Positions 55,374 to 63,943 of a stretch of DNA of 64,000 nucleotides are shown in pieces (positions within the stretch are counted from its first letter, which is position 1; each line of letters opens with the position of its first letter). Under the pieces are notes generated by a model. That model saw only the letters and a program-made list of their open reading frames with translations, ran no database searches and was not told where the DNA came from. This stretch comes from Mesorhizobium prunaredense. Its GTDB lineage: Bacteria; Pseudomonadota; Alphaproteobacteria; Rhizobiales; Rhizobiaceae. The DNA lies in the NCBI RefSeq assembly GCF_900156895.1, contig NZ_FTPD01000001.1:347352-411351 (forward strand), read 5' to 3'. The translations under genes were made by a program, and so were the position numbers.

Positions 55374-57365
55374 TCACGAGTCTCTCAGCCAGACCAGCAT
55401 CTCGCCAGGATCGCGGTTGTCCCAGGCGAAATAGGGAACGGCGGTGACTTTTGCTTCCTCAACCGCCGGCGGTTCGGTGCGGTAGAGGCCGTCGTCCCAG
55501 CTCTCAACCACCTCTTTCCTGGCAAGAGCCGAAAGCGTCACGACGCCGCCCAACAGGTTCGGCTCCTCACGCGCCTCGATGATTGCCGTCCGTGGCAAGG
55601 CGATGCGGTGCAGCTGGCCGGCATTGTCGGTCTCCTCGACACAATAGATCAGCGGGCCACGGGCAAGCGCGACGCGGCCGATATCCTGCCGCACCTGCGG
55701 ATTGGCATAGAGCCGGTCGATGGCCATTTCGAGTGCGAGCTCGACCTGGTCGTCCTTGCGCCATTCGCGCCGGATCGCGGCATAGCCGTCGCTGGTTACC
55801 GCATCCAGATCGACCGCCTCCCCGTTCACCTTGAGCGCCGCCTTGCGGCACCAGGCCGGCAGGCGCAGGTGCAAGGTGAATGTCGTCGGCGCCTCGGGCT
55901 CGATCGTGATCGAGACCGCGCCGTCCCATGGATAGTTGCTGGTCTGGCGCAGCTCTATTTGCGTTCCTGCGATATCGAAACGAGCCGTGCTGTTTCCATA
56001 GAGATGGACCGCCAATGCATCGTCCGACAGGCCATAAAAGTAACTGCCGATCGAGGCGACCATGCGGCCGATATTGGGCGGGCAGCACGGGCAGCGATGC
56101 CATTTCCAGCGGTTGTGCTTACCCCGGCTTTCCAGCGGATTTTCATAGAAGAACAGCGAGCCATCGAGCGACAGGCCCGAAATCGAGCCGTTGTAGAGCG
56201 CCCGCTCCATCATGTCGGCGTAACGCGCATTTGGGCCCATGCCGAGCATGCGGCTCGCCCAGAACACCAGTCCGACCGAAGCGCAGGTCTCGGCATAGGC
56301 GGTTTCGTTGGGCAGATCGTAGTCTGATGTAAAGCCCTCATTGTGCGACGACGGTCCGAGGCCGCCGGTGATGTAGAGGTTCTTGGTGGTGAGATCCTCC
56401 CACAGCCGGTCGAGCGCCACGCGCAGCGTGTCGTCGCCATATTCGGTGGCGATATCGGCCATGCCGGAATAGAGATACATCGCCCTCACCGCATGGCCGA
56501 CCACCTTGTCCTGCTCGCGCACCGGCTGGTGCGACTGGCTGTATTCGTAGGTCTTGAAATGATAGGCTTTTGGGTCGGCGCCGCGGGCGCGCGCCTCCTC
56601 GTCGAAATAATGCGGCTGTTGGCCGCGCTGGTCGATGAAGTATTTTGCCAGGTCCATATACTTCTGCTCGCCGGTGACACGCGCGAGCTTGACCAGCGCC
56701 AGCTCGATCTCCTCATGGCCGCAATAGCCTTTCTTCTTGCCGGGCTCGGGGCCGAAGGTCTCGGCGATATGGTCGGCATAGCAGCACATGATATCGAGCA
56801 GCTTGCGTTTTCCCGTCGCCTGGTAGTAGGCGACCGCGCCCTCGATCAGATGGCCGGCGCAGTAGAGCTCGTGGCAATCGCGCAGATTGGTCCAGCGCAG
56901 GCCGGGCTGGATGCGCTGGTACCAGCTGGAGAGATAACCGTCCGGCTGCTGCAGTCTGCCGTACATGTCGATGACGGCGTCGATCTTCTTCTCCAGCGCG
57001 TCGTTGCGGCGGCGGTACAGCGAATAGGCGGCGGTCTCGATGGTCTTGCCCCAGTCAGAGTCCCAGAACATCTGGGTGGTGACGGTCGAGCCGGTGAATT
57101 CGTTGCCGGCGGTGGCGGCCTCGTCGGGCGAGGGTGAGTGGAACGGAATGACGACGCCCGGCGATGGCCGGTCCGGATCGATCTGCTCGAGCATGCGCGC
57201 CTCGACGCAGCGGTCGTAGAGGATGCCAGCGGTCCTGGTGGCGACGGCATCGACACGGTCGCCCCAGAAGCCGCGCACATCGACCTGCGGCACCGGCAGC
57301 GGACGGAAGGCGCGTTTTGGCTTGTCCAGCTCAGCAGCCGGCTTGGCGGATTGCGATGCGGTCAT
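55374..57365 (-). CDS. Glycoside hydrolase family 127 (beta-L-arabinofuranosidase-like)
   Basis: A 663-residue cytoplasmic GH127. Catalytic region residues are E343 in SSHNEGF, C361 in AYAETCAS, and the C-x-C-C pair C425/C427/C428 in HRCPCCPPN; these correspond to the zinc-bound Cys nucleophile site of HypBA1. GGAG precedes ATG 57365. It is the last gene of lacI-binding protein-permease-permease-GH127 and would hydrolyse imported beta-L-arabinofuranosides. An AraN-type or other L-arabinose-containing glycoside is the likely substrate, but this is inferred. Confidence 0.92.
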   Translation of the reverse strand: MTASQSAKPAAELDKPKRAFRPLPVPQVDVRGFWGDRVDAVATRTAGILYDRCVEARMLEQIDPDRPSPGVVIPFHSPSPDEAATAGNEFTGSTVTTQMFWDSDWGKTIETAAYSLYRRRNDALEKKIDAVIDMYGRLQQPDGYLSSWYQRIQPGLRWTNLRDCHELYCAGHLIEGAVAYYQATGKRKLLDIMCCYADHIAETFGPEPGKKKGYCGHEEIELALVKLARVTGEQKYMDLAKYFIDQRGQQPHYFDEEARARGADPKAYHFKTYEYSQSHQPVREQDKVVGHAVRAMYLYSGMADIATEYGDDTLRVALDRLWEDLTTKNLYITGGLGPSSHNEGFTSDYDLPNETAYAETCASVGLVFWASRMLGMGPNARYADMMERALYNGSISGLSLDGSLFFYENPLESRGKHNRWKWHRCPCCPPNIGRMVASIGSYFYGLSDDALAVHLYGNSTARFDIAGTQIELRQTSNYPWDGAVSITIEPEAPTTFTLHLRLPAWCRKAALKVNGEAVDLDAVTSDGYAAIRREWRKDDQVELALEMAIDRLYANPQVRQDIGRVALARGPLIYCVEETDNAGQLHRIALPRTAIIEAREEPNLLGGVVTLSALARKEVVESWDDGLYRTEPPAVEEAKVTAVPYFAWDNRDPGEMLVWLRDS

Positions 57366-57392
57366 CAACTTACTCCGGTTCGGTTCGATTGG

Positions 57393-58250
57393 TCACTTCA
57401 CGGCCCCTGCCATGAGGCCGCGGATGTAGAAGCGCTGCAGCAGCAGGAACAGCACCAGGCATGGCACCATCATCACGGTGACGCCGGCCTGCACCGCGCC
57501 CCAGTCGATGGCGCCGAAGCGGCCCGACTGCAGCGCCGTCATCATGATCGGCAGCGTGAATTTGGACTGGTCGGTCATCAGCACCAGCGCCGCCAGAAAT
57601 TCGTTCCAGGCGCCGAGGAATGCGAACAGCGCGATGGTCACAATGCCCGGCCAGACCAGCGGCAGCATCACCCGCAGCAGCATGGTGACATTGTTGGCGC
57701 CGTCCATGCGGGCGGCTTCCTCGATCTCGCGCGGCACCGCGTCGAAGGCGTTGCGCATCATGAAGATCGAGAACGGCAGTTGCAGCGTGACATACACGCA
57801 AACCAGCCCGGTCAGCGTGTTGTGCAGGCCGATCTTGGTCAGCACCAGGAAGATCGGCGTCAGGATCGACTGGAACGGGATCATGATCGTCGACAGGATG
57901 AGGACGAAGAGCAGGTTCTTCAGCGGAAAGCGGAAGCGCGAGAAGCCGTAGCCGGCCAGCACGCTGACGATCACCGACAGCACCACCGTCATGACCGAGA
58001 CATAGATGCTGTTTTGCGCCGGCAGCCAGAGACCGTCGCCGAAGGTGTTGAGCGTGGCGTAATTCTCGACCGAAAAACCGGTCGTCGGCCAGGGCGGCAG
58101 CGGCGGCTGGCGCGATTCCTGCGCCGGCTTGAACGCCGAAAGCACGGTCCAGACGATCGGCGCCAGGAACAGCAGCGAGGCGACGATGCCTGTCGCGTGC
58201 TCGGCGATCTGCATGCCGATGCGGCGTTTGCGGCTCCTTGCCTGCGCCAT
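57393..58250 (-). CDS. Sugar ABC transporter permease 2 (MalG type)
   Basis: A 285-residue inner membrane permease with six predicted helices; the EAA loop EEAARMDGANNVTMLLRVMLP is clear. Its ATG overlaps the stop of permease 1 (TGATG). It forms the transport channel with permease 1 for the binding protein encoded upstream. Confidence 0.93.
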   Translation of the reverse strand: MAQARSRKRRIGMQIAEHATGIVASLLFLAPIVWTVLSAFKPAQESRQPPLPPWPTTGFSVENYATLNTFGDGLWLPAQNSIYVSVMTVVLSVIVSVLAGYGFSRFRFPLKNLLFVLILSTIMIPFQSILTPIFLVLTKIGLHNTLTGLVCVYVTLQLPFSIFMMRNAFDAVPREIEEAARMDGANNVTMLLRVMLPLVWPGIVTIALFAFLGAWNEFLAALVLMTDQSKFTLPIMMTALQSGRFGAIDWGAVQAGVTVMMVPCLVLFLLLQRFYIRGLMAGAVK

Positions 58251-59176
58251 CAGTCGACGCCCTCCGGTTGGCGCAGCAGCCGCAGCTGGATCAGGCTGAG
58301 CGCGACCAGGATGACCAGCAGGACCATCGACAGGGCGGCGCCGTAGCCGAGCTTGAACGACACGAACGACTGGTTGAAAATCCAGTAGACGGCAGTCAGC
58401 GTCTGGTTGCGCGGTCCGCCGCGCAGGATGATGTAGAACTGGTCGAAGGCGAGCACCGAGCCGGCAACCGACAGGATCAGCGCCAGCGCCAGCGTGCGGC
58501 GCATCAGCGGCAGGGTGATGGCGCGAAACCGCGCCAGCGGCCCTGCCCCGTCGATCATCGCCGCCTCCTGCAGATCCGGCGGGATCGACTGCAGGCCGGT
58601 CATCAGGATGATCATGGTAAAACCCGCCACCTTCCAGACGACCATGGCGATGATCGACCAGAACGCCGGCTGGAACGTCGCCAGCAGATTGACCTTCTTC
58701 TCGGTCAGGCCGAGCTCGAAGGCGGCCGGGCTGAACAGGCCGGAATCGACATTGAGGAGCCACGACCACAGCAGGCTGGCCGAGGCAAAACCGATGACGG
58801 CCGGCATGAAGAACGACGTCCGGTAGAAGCCGGTCAGCGGCCGCGGCCTTTCGATGAACAGCGCCAGCGGAAAGGCGACGACGAAAATCGCGATCGTCAC
58901 CACCACCGTGTAATAGCCGGTGAATTTAAGCGCGTTCCAGAACCTGGTATCGCGCAGGATCGCCCAGTAATTGTCGAGGCCAATGAACGAATGCGCGCCC
59001 ATCAGCGGCCAGTTGTGCAGCGACATCCACGCCGTCATGCAAAGCGGGATGATGAAGAAGACGACGACCAGGGCGACGGCCGGCGCGACATAAAGCAGGC
59101 CTATCCACTGCCGGCGGCCGGCGCCGACCAGTTTGCGTCGGCGGGCTGGGGAGGAGATGGCCGCGATCGAAGTCAT
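58250..59176 (-). CDS. Sugar ABC transporter permease 1 (MalF/UgpA type)
   Basis: A 308-residue permease with an N-terminal signal-anchor and six helices; the EAA loop is LQEAAMIDGAGPLARFRAIT-type. ATG 59176 follows GGAAG. It partners permease 2; no ATPase gene is present in the operon, so a shared MsmK/UgpC-like ATPase is implied. Confidence 0.92.
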   Translation of the reverse strand: MTSIAAISSPARRRKLVGAGRRQWIGLLYVAPAVALVVVFFIIPLCMTAWMSLHNWPLMGAHSFIGLDNYWAILRDTRFWNALKFTGYYTVVVTIAIFVVAFPLALFIERPRPLTGFYRTSFFMPAVIGFASASLLWSWLLNVDSGLFSPAAFELGLTEKKVNLLATFQPAFWSIIAMVVWKVAGFTMIILMTGLQSIPPDLQEAAMIDGAGPLARFRAITLPLMRRTLALALILSVAGSVLAFDQFYIILRGGPRNQTLTAVYWIFNQSFVSFKLGYGAALSMVLLVILVALSLIQLRLLRQPEGVD

Positions 59177-59200
59177 GGCTGTTCTTCCGTTAGCGCTACG

Positions 59201-59458
59201 TCCCCCTCCCCCTTGAGGGGAGGGTCCGGCCGAATGGCCGGGGGTGGGGTCGCCTCTGACGCGCGCCGACGCAAAGAGAACGTCGAGCACTGCCGCGACG
59301 ACCCCCCGGACCTACGGTCCGACCTCCCCTCAAGCGGGAGGTAAGGGTGCTGCGGGGTGGGGTCGCGTCTGACGCGCGCCGACATCAAAAGAACGTCGAG
59401 CACTGCGCAACGACCCCACCCGGACCTGCGGTCCGACCTCCCCTCAAGGGGGAGGTAA
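59201..59458. repeat. Rhizobial intergenic repeat B, two tandem units
   Basis: Two diverged units of about 102 bases, 59243-59344 and 59356-59458, share GGTGGGGTCGC, TCTGACGCGCGCCGAC, AACGTCGAGCACTGC and CCTCCCCTCAAG. A partial palindrome precedes them. They fill the gap between the binding-protein and permease genes. Confidence 0.8.
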
Positions 59459-59467
59459 GCCGGCGCC

Positions 59468-60724
59468 TTACTGCTGCGGCGCCGAGTCGATGATCGACTG
59501 CATGGTTTCCTGCGCATTGGCGATGGCGCCATTGACGTCCTCGCCGAAGAAGACCTCGTTGATCATCTGGTTCCAGGGGCCGTTGGCGGAGTTGATCAGG
59601 TCGTTGAACACCACCGAATAGGGCGTGCGGCCCTTGGCCATGGCCTCGGCGGCGATCTTGTAGCGCGGGTCGAGGTCTTTCAGCGCCTCATTGGCGATGT
59701 CGCCGCGCACCGGCAGGCTGCCGTATTTCGCCAGGATGGTCTGGCCCTCCAGCGAATAGGCGAAATCGAGGAACTCCTTCACCACCGCGATTTTGGTGGT
59801 GCCCTTGGTGACGACGAAATTGTCGCCGCCGGCAAAGGACGACCAGCCGCCATCCTTGCCGGGCAGGAATGTGACGCCGTAGTCGATATCGGGGTACTGC
59901 GTGTTCAGCGCGCCGATGGCGAAGGCGCCGGACGGCGAGATGCCGATATTGCCGGCGGCAAACGCGGCAAAGAAGTTGGAGCCGGTGTCGGTCTGCGCGC
60001 CGGCCGGCACCAGATCCTTCTTGACCATCGAGCGGTAGAGATCGATGGCGCCGCGCAACTGCGGGCTGTCCAGCGTCGCCTTCGAGCCGTCCTCTGTGAG
60101 GATGTCGCCACCCGAGGCCCAGATCAGCGGCGTGAAGGTGAAGATGTTGCAGCCGCCACAATTGCCGGAGAAATAGAAGCCTTTTATATCGCCGCCGAGC
60201 GCATTGACCTTTTCGGCATAGGCTTCGATCTCGGCCCAGTTGGTCGGGCCTTTTTCAGGGTCGAGGCCGGCCTGCTTGAACAGTTTTTTGTTCCAGATCA
60301 GCACCGAGCTATCGGCGGAGAACGGCAGCCCGTAGATGCGGTCCTTGTAGGTGCCGGTCTTGACGTGCGCCGGCGACAGGCTGTCGAAATAAGGCAGCGA
60401 TTTCGCCCAGTCGGTGATGTCTTCCAGCTGGCCGGCGGCAGCGAAGGACGGCGTGTAGATCAGGTCGAGCGACAGCGCGTCAGGCGCTGTGCCGCCGGCA
60501 GCGGCAGCGCCATATTTCGGGATGATCTCGGCATTGGGGATGATGTCCAGCTTGATCTGGTTCTCATGCCCCTTGTTGAAGGCATCGACGATGCGCGGCA
60601 TGAAGTTCGAGCCGTCGGCGCGGACCCAGATGTTGGCGGTCTCGGCGGCGGCGGCCGGCCCGATTGTTGCGAGCGTGGAAAAGATGCTCGCGGCAAAGGC
60701 GAGCCCGGTAATCGTAGTTTTCAT
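59468..60724 (-). CDS. Sugar ABC transporter substrate-binding protein
   Basis: A 418-residue family-1 solute-binding protein with a signal peptide (MKTTITGLAFAASIFST... cleavage after AAA). GGAGGAGAA precedes ATG 60724. Bound sugar is expected to be an L-arabinose-containing oligosaccharide from the linked GH127. It is separated from lacI by two copies of a palindromic repeat and from permease 1 by repeat B. Confidence 0.92.
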   Translation of the reverse strand: MKTTITGLAFAASIFSTLATIGPAAAAETANIWVRADGSNFMPRIVDAFNKGHENQIKLDIIPNAEIIPKYGAAAAGGTAPDALSLDLIYTPSFAAAGQLEDITDWAKSLPYFDSLSPAHVKTGTYKDRIYGLPFSADSSVLIWNKKLFKQAGLDPEKGPTNWAEIEAYAEKVNALGGDIKGFYFSGNCGGCNIFTFTPLIWASGGDILTEDGSKATLDSPQLRGAIDLYRSMVKKDLVPAGAQTDTGSNFFAAFAAGNIGISPSGAFAIGALNTQYPDIDYGVTFLPGKDGGWSSFAGGDNFVVTKGTTKIAVVKEFLDFAYSLEGQTILAKYGSLPVRGDIANEALKDLDPRYKIAAEAMAKGRTPYSVVFNDLINSANGPWNQMINEVFFGEDVNGAIANAQETMQSIIDSAPQQ

Positions 60725-60786
60725 GGTTCTCCTCCTCATGGTTTCTTTCCTGCGGCCGCGCTCCCCGCGCAGCGGCTTTTGCTTTG

Positions 60787-60835
60787 ATGCATGTCGTTAT
60801 CCCAAAACCGCTGCGCACTTTTGGGCGACATGCAT
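60787..60835. repeat. 49-base palindromic element C, copy 1
   Basis: Nested inverted arms ATGCATGTCG/CGACATGCAT and CCCAAAA/TTTTGGG surround a short core. Near-identical copy 2 begins 59 bases later. It lies between lacI and the binding-protein gene. Confidence 0.85.
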
Positions 60836-60845
60836 TTTCTGTTTC

Positions 60846-60894
60846 ATGCATGTCGTTGTCCCAAAACCGCTGCGCACTTTTGGGCGACATGCAT
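60846..60894. repeat. 49-base palindromic element C, copy 2
   Basis: Differs from copy 1 by a single base (GTTGTC for GTTATC). It ends four bases before the lacI stop. I remember this element as widespread in Mesorhizobium intergenic regions. Confidence 0.85.
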
Positions 60895-60898
60895 TGGT

Positions 60899-61954
60899 TC
60901 AACCGTCCGGCGGACGGCCGCATGACTGACGCACCACCAGCCGGCACGGCAGTTTTCTTATGCCCGGCTCGGCGGGTTCGCCGCCGACGAGCGAAAGAAG
61001 CGTAAGACCGGCCTCGCGCCCGAGTGCCGCCAGGTTCATGTCGACGGAGGTCAGCGGCGGGCGGGTTGCCTCGGCGACGATCTGCCAATTGTCGAACCCG
61101 ATGACGCCGACATCGTCCGGCACATCAAGCCCGCGCTCGCGCAGCGCGTCGATGACGCCGCGCGCGATCTGGTCGTTGCCGCAAAACACGGCATCGGGTT
61201 TTTCGCCGCGACTCTTCGACAGCTTACCGTCGAAGAGCTGCTTCACCGCCTCGTGACCCCATGCTTCCGACCACGATCCGAGCAATGGTTCCATGACCGG
61301 CAAGCCTTTCTCGGTCAGCACGTCACGATAGGCCTGTGCCCGCGCATGCACCACCGCGAAACTCGCCGGCCCGCTGACATGGGCGATGCGCCGCCGGCCA
61401 AGCCGGCAAAAATGCTCGACCGCCAGGCGCGCGCCGCCGGCGTCGTCAGAGACAAAAGCGATGGCGCCGGGATCGGGCTGGGTGAAGGCGTAGATCACGG
61501 GAACGCCGAGATTGGACAGGTCAACCGGCAGATGGCGATCGATGCGCTTGCCGGTGGCGATGATGCCGTCAACGCGCTTGTCGAGCATCGCATCGACATG
61601 GAGCTGCCCGAGGCGCTGGTCGTCCTCGACATTGCACAAAAACACCGAGACGCCCTTGTCGACCAGCGCATCAGAAATGCCCGACATGACCGGCAGCGAA
61701 AAGCGGCCATAGGTGTCGTTGGTCAACAGCCCGACGGTAAAGGAGCGCCGGCGCAACAGGCTCTGCGCCAGGCTGTTCGGGCGAAAGCCGAGCCGCTGCG
61801 CCGTCTCGCGAATACGCTCGCGCGTCTCGGCGGTCATCCGCCCCTGCCCGTTCAGCGCTTTCGAGGCGGTGGCGACACTGACACCGGCAAGCGCTGCCAC
61901 CTCGCGGAGAGTGACCGGGGTCTTGGCGGAGACAGGCTGGGCGTCGGAGGCCAT
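60899..61954 (-). CDS. LacI-family transcriptional repressor
   Basis: A 351-residue LacI/GalR regulator: N-terminal helix-turn-helix (TLREVAALAGVSVATASKAL), hinge and a periplasmic-binding-protein-like domain. Two 16-base palindromes of the LacI type lie just upstream of its start, and the sugar import and GH127 genes follow on the same strand, so one promoter may serve repressor and operon. No clear ribosome binding site precedes ATG 61954. Confidence 0.93.
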   Translation of the reverse strand: MASDAQPVSAKTPVTLREVAALAGVSVATASKALNGQGRMTAETRERIRETAQRLGFRPNSLAQSLLRRRSFTVGLLTNDTYGRFSLPVMSGISDALVDKGVSVFLCNVEDDQRLGQLHVDAMLDKRVDGIIATGKRIDRHLPVDLSNLGVPVIYAFTQPDPGAIAFVSDDAGGARLAVEHFCRLGRRRIAHVSGPASFAVVHARAQAYRDVLTEKGLPVMEPLLGSWSEAWGHEAVKQLFDGKLSKSRGEKPDAVFCGNDQIARGVIDALRERGLDVPDDVGVIGFDNWQIVAEATRPPLTSVDMNLAALGREAGLTLLSLVGGEPAEPGIRKLPCRLVVRQSCGRPPDG

Positions 61955-61977
61955 TTTGTGCAGCGGATTCCTTGGTT

Positions 61978-61993
61978 GGGAAAAGGTTTTCCC
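61978..61993. promoter_or_regulatory. LacI-type operator 1
   Basis: GGGAAAAGGTTTTCCC has perfect 7-base arms and lies 24 bases upstream of the lacI start. Confidence 0.75.
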
Positions 61994-62044
61994 TTAGCGT
62001 CCCGCAGGTGCTGACTGGTGCGGTCAGCGGATGCGGGGCAATTT

Positions 62045-62060
62045 GGGAAAAGGTTTTCTC
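62045..62060. promoter_or_regulatory. LacI-type operator 2
   Basis: GGGAAAAGGTTTTCTC repeats operator 1 with one mismatch, 67 bases away, suited to cooperative or looped repression. Confidence 0.7.
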
Positions 62061-62235
62061 AGAGGAGATTAGGGGAAGGATGCGGGGATGGCAAGATTTG
62101 GTTTTGGGCGTGTCTAAGATTTTTTGCTAGGTGCCGTGATCTACGACCGCTTGCGCCATTTCCGGACTTTCGGTGTGAGCCGCTCTCAGCCTCGCGCGGC
62201 TACATCACGAGCACGGGAACGACGGAGCGGCTCGC

Positions 62236-62319
62236 GTTCACAATGTTTATGTCTCATTCACCGAGGGTCTCGATGCTAGCGATCTCGTCGATCTGAAGGA
62301 ATTGCTCGGCCAACTGCCA
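62236..62319 (+). pseudogene. Possible C-terminal remnant of a class III nucleotide cyclase-like protein
   Basis: In one frame this stretch reads VHNVYVSFTEGLDASDLVDL then KELLGQLP. The spacing V-Y-x2-F-T-E-G-x-D-x2-D-L-x3-K-x-L-L matches the tail I remember from rhizobial AAA/TPR adenylate cyclases (FTEGFDT..DL..AKALL). No start or other domain is present and the frame runs on without stop. It lies in the otherwise gene-free 61955-62375 interval. Confidence 0.35.
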
Positions 62320-62375
62320 TGGGTGCTATTCGCAAATGGTCGAGATGGCATCAAAAGAGGGCCTCCTTCCTTCCG

Positions 62376-63734
62376 CTAGTCCGCCCCATCTGTTTTTGCC
62401 CGCTCGATAAATTTCCCCGCGACCGCTTTACCGAGCGCGGCGCCGGCCCGGTTGTCCATTTCATAGTGGATGCCTGCCCAGACGCGGGAATCACCCGCCT
62501 CTTTACCAACCGCGCGGATGAACTCCTCATGGCCGGGAAACAGGTACGCCAGGACCTCGCATCGGGCAGTCGAGAGCGTGGAGTGGTTCGACGGATAACT
62601 GGGATGGGCCGGCACCGCGAACAGGGGAGTGATGCTCGCGTCAAGCATGTTGGGCCGCAGATACCAATAGGCGTACTTCCCGTCGTTGCTTGCAATGAAG
62701 GCGTCGTAATAGACCGTTGCGAGCATCGCGTAAGCCCGCGCGGCACGCGGCGGGTTCGTATCCGTCTTGTCCTCGAACATCCACTTGCTGGCATAGTCAT
62801 ACCAGTCGGTGAACAGCCCGGATGGGCTTTGCCAGTAGAACGCTTTGTAGCTGTTAGGGAATTTTCGTTCAAACTGTCGGATTGCATCCATCTCGGCCTT
62901 TACGGCCGGGGACTGGCAGTCGGGCGGCGCCGGCGGCCTGAATTCATCGGGTGCGGCCAGCACGATCGGCTTCCAGTTTGGCATGGTTACATTGGCGGGT
63001 TTGTTCCCGACCCACATGCACGGCCCGGTCGGAACTGCGCCGCTCCACTTTGCATCGGAGCCATCGGCCTTTGCCCGCGCAATCACCTGCTCTGCGACCC
63101 TCCGCCCCAACTCCAGGCCGGCGGAAGAATCGCTTGGGAACTGGACACCGGCAAGGACACGCGACTGTGCCGCTTCTTCGGCCATTGCCTTGAACGACGA
63201 TGTCTCTTCGGGAAAGAAATGAGAAAGAACGGTCGCGGCAGCTCCGGCGGCTGCGGCATGCTCGGATGGATAGGAGGGACTCCGCGGCGGCGGCAGCGCA
63301 GTCGCCAGTGTCGCATCCGCCTCGCTCGGGCGCGGCCGATTGTAGAAGTACTTCGCGTCCCAGGCAGCGATGGTGGCGTCGTACATCGCCATCGTCAAAT
63401 AGGTGTAGACGCGGTGCGCATTTGGAATCTGCTGGTTCTCGAGAAGGCGATTGTTGACCAGATCGATCCATCGGTATCCAGGCGAGCCGGCGTCCCAGAA
63501 GGTGATTTTGTCGGCGGCAGCCGGATCCTTTTGCGCCAAGAGATCTCGCATCTGTGCCAATTCGGCTGCTGCGGCGGAGGCGTCAGGCGGCGGCGGGACT
63601 CGGAAGTCCTCGCCAGACGTGATTACCCACGTCTTCCACGTTCCAGCCTCTGGTTCTATCAAATCCGATTGGGCGAAAGCGCAGTTCCCTGAAAAAAGGA
63701 TTACCGCACAGGCCTTGCCAAAACCGCTAAGCAT
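62376..63734 (-). CDS. Secreted PAP2/vanadium haloperoxidase-like protein, internally duplicated
   Basis: A 452-residue protein with a signal peptide (about residues 1-21). It holds two phosphatase/haloperoxidase units. Unit 1: K128-x6-RP, PSEH (156-159), SRVLAGVQFPSD (191-202). Unit 2: K353-x6-RP, PSNH (381-384), SRVWAGIHYEMD (416-427). The catalytic histidine of the last motif is glutamine (Q198) in unit 1 and H423 in unit 2, so unit 2 is probably the active one. A periplasmic phosphatase acting on lipid or small phosphates is likelier than a haloperoxidase. It stands alone. Confidence 0.87.
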   Translation of the reverse strand: MLSGFGKACAVILFSGNCAFAQSDLIEPEAGTWKTWVITSGEDFRVPPPPDASAAAAELAQMRDLLAQKDPAAADKITFWDAGSPGYRWIDLVNNRLLENQQIPNAHRVYTYLTMAMYDATIAAWDAKYFYNRPRPSEADATLATALPPPRSPSYPSEHAAAAGAAATVLSHFFPEETSSFKAMAEEAAQSRVLAGVQFPSDSSAGLELGRRVAEQVIARAKADGSDAKWSGAVPTGPCMWVGNKPANVTMPNWKPIVLAAPDEFRPPAPPDCQSPAVKAEMDAIRQFERKFPNSYKAFYWQSPSGLFTDWYDYASKWMFEDKTDTNPPRAARAYAMLATVYYDAFIASNDGKYAYWYLRPNMLDASITPLFAVPAHPSYPSNHSTLSTARCEVLAYLFPGHEEFIRAVGKEAGDSRVWAGIHYEMDNRAGAALGKAVAGKFIERAKTDGAD

Positions 63735-63943
63735 GCAAGCCTCCCATAGGTTGCCCCGCCCAAAGACGGAGGGTTTTCCGTTTTCACGGCCCTTCCTTTA
63801 TTTTAGCGAAGTCTAATTATACCGCGAGGTGCTGCCGGGTAAAAGGATAAAAGTTAGAGCCCGGCAGCGTTGTGAAAGAGCAGGTGCGAAGGCCATGCGC
63901 CTGTGACGGCGGAGTGGTGATGAGCGAGCGCCGATGACAGCCA

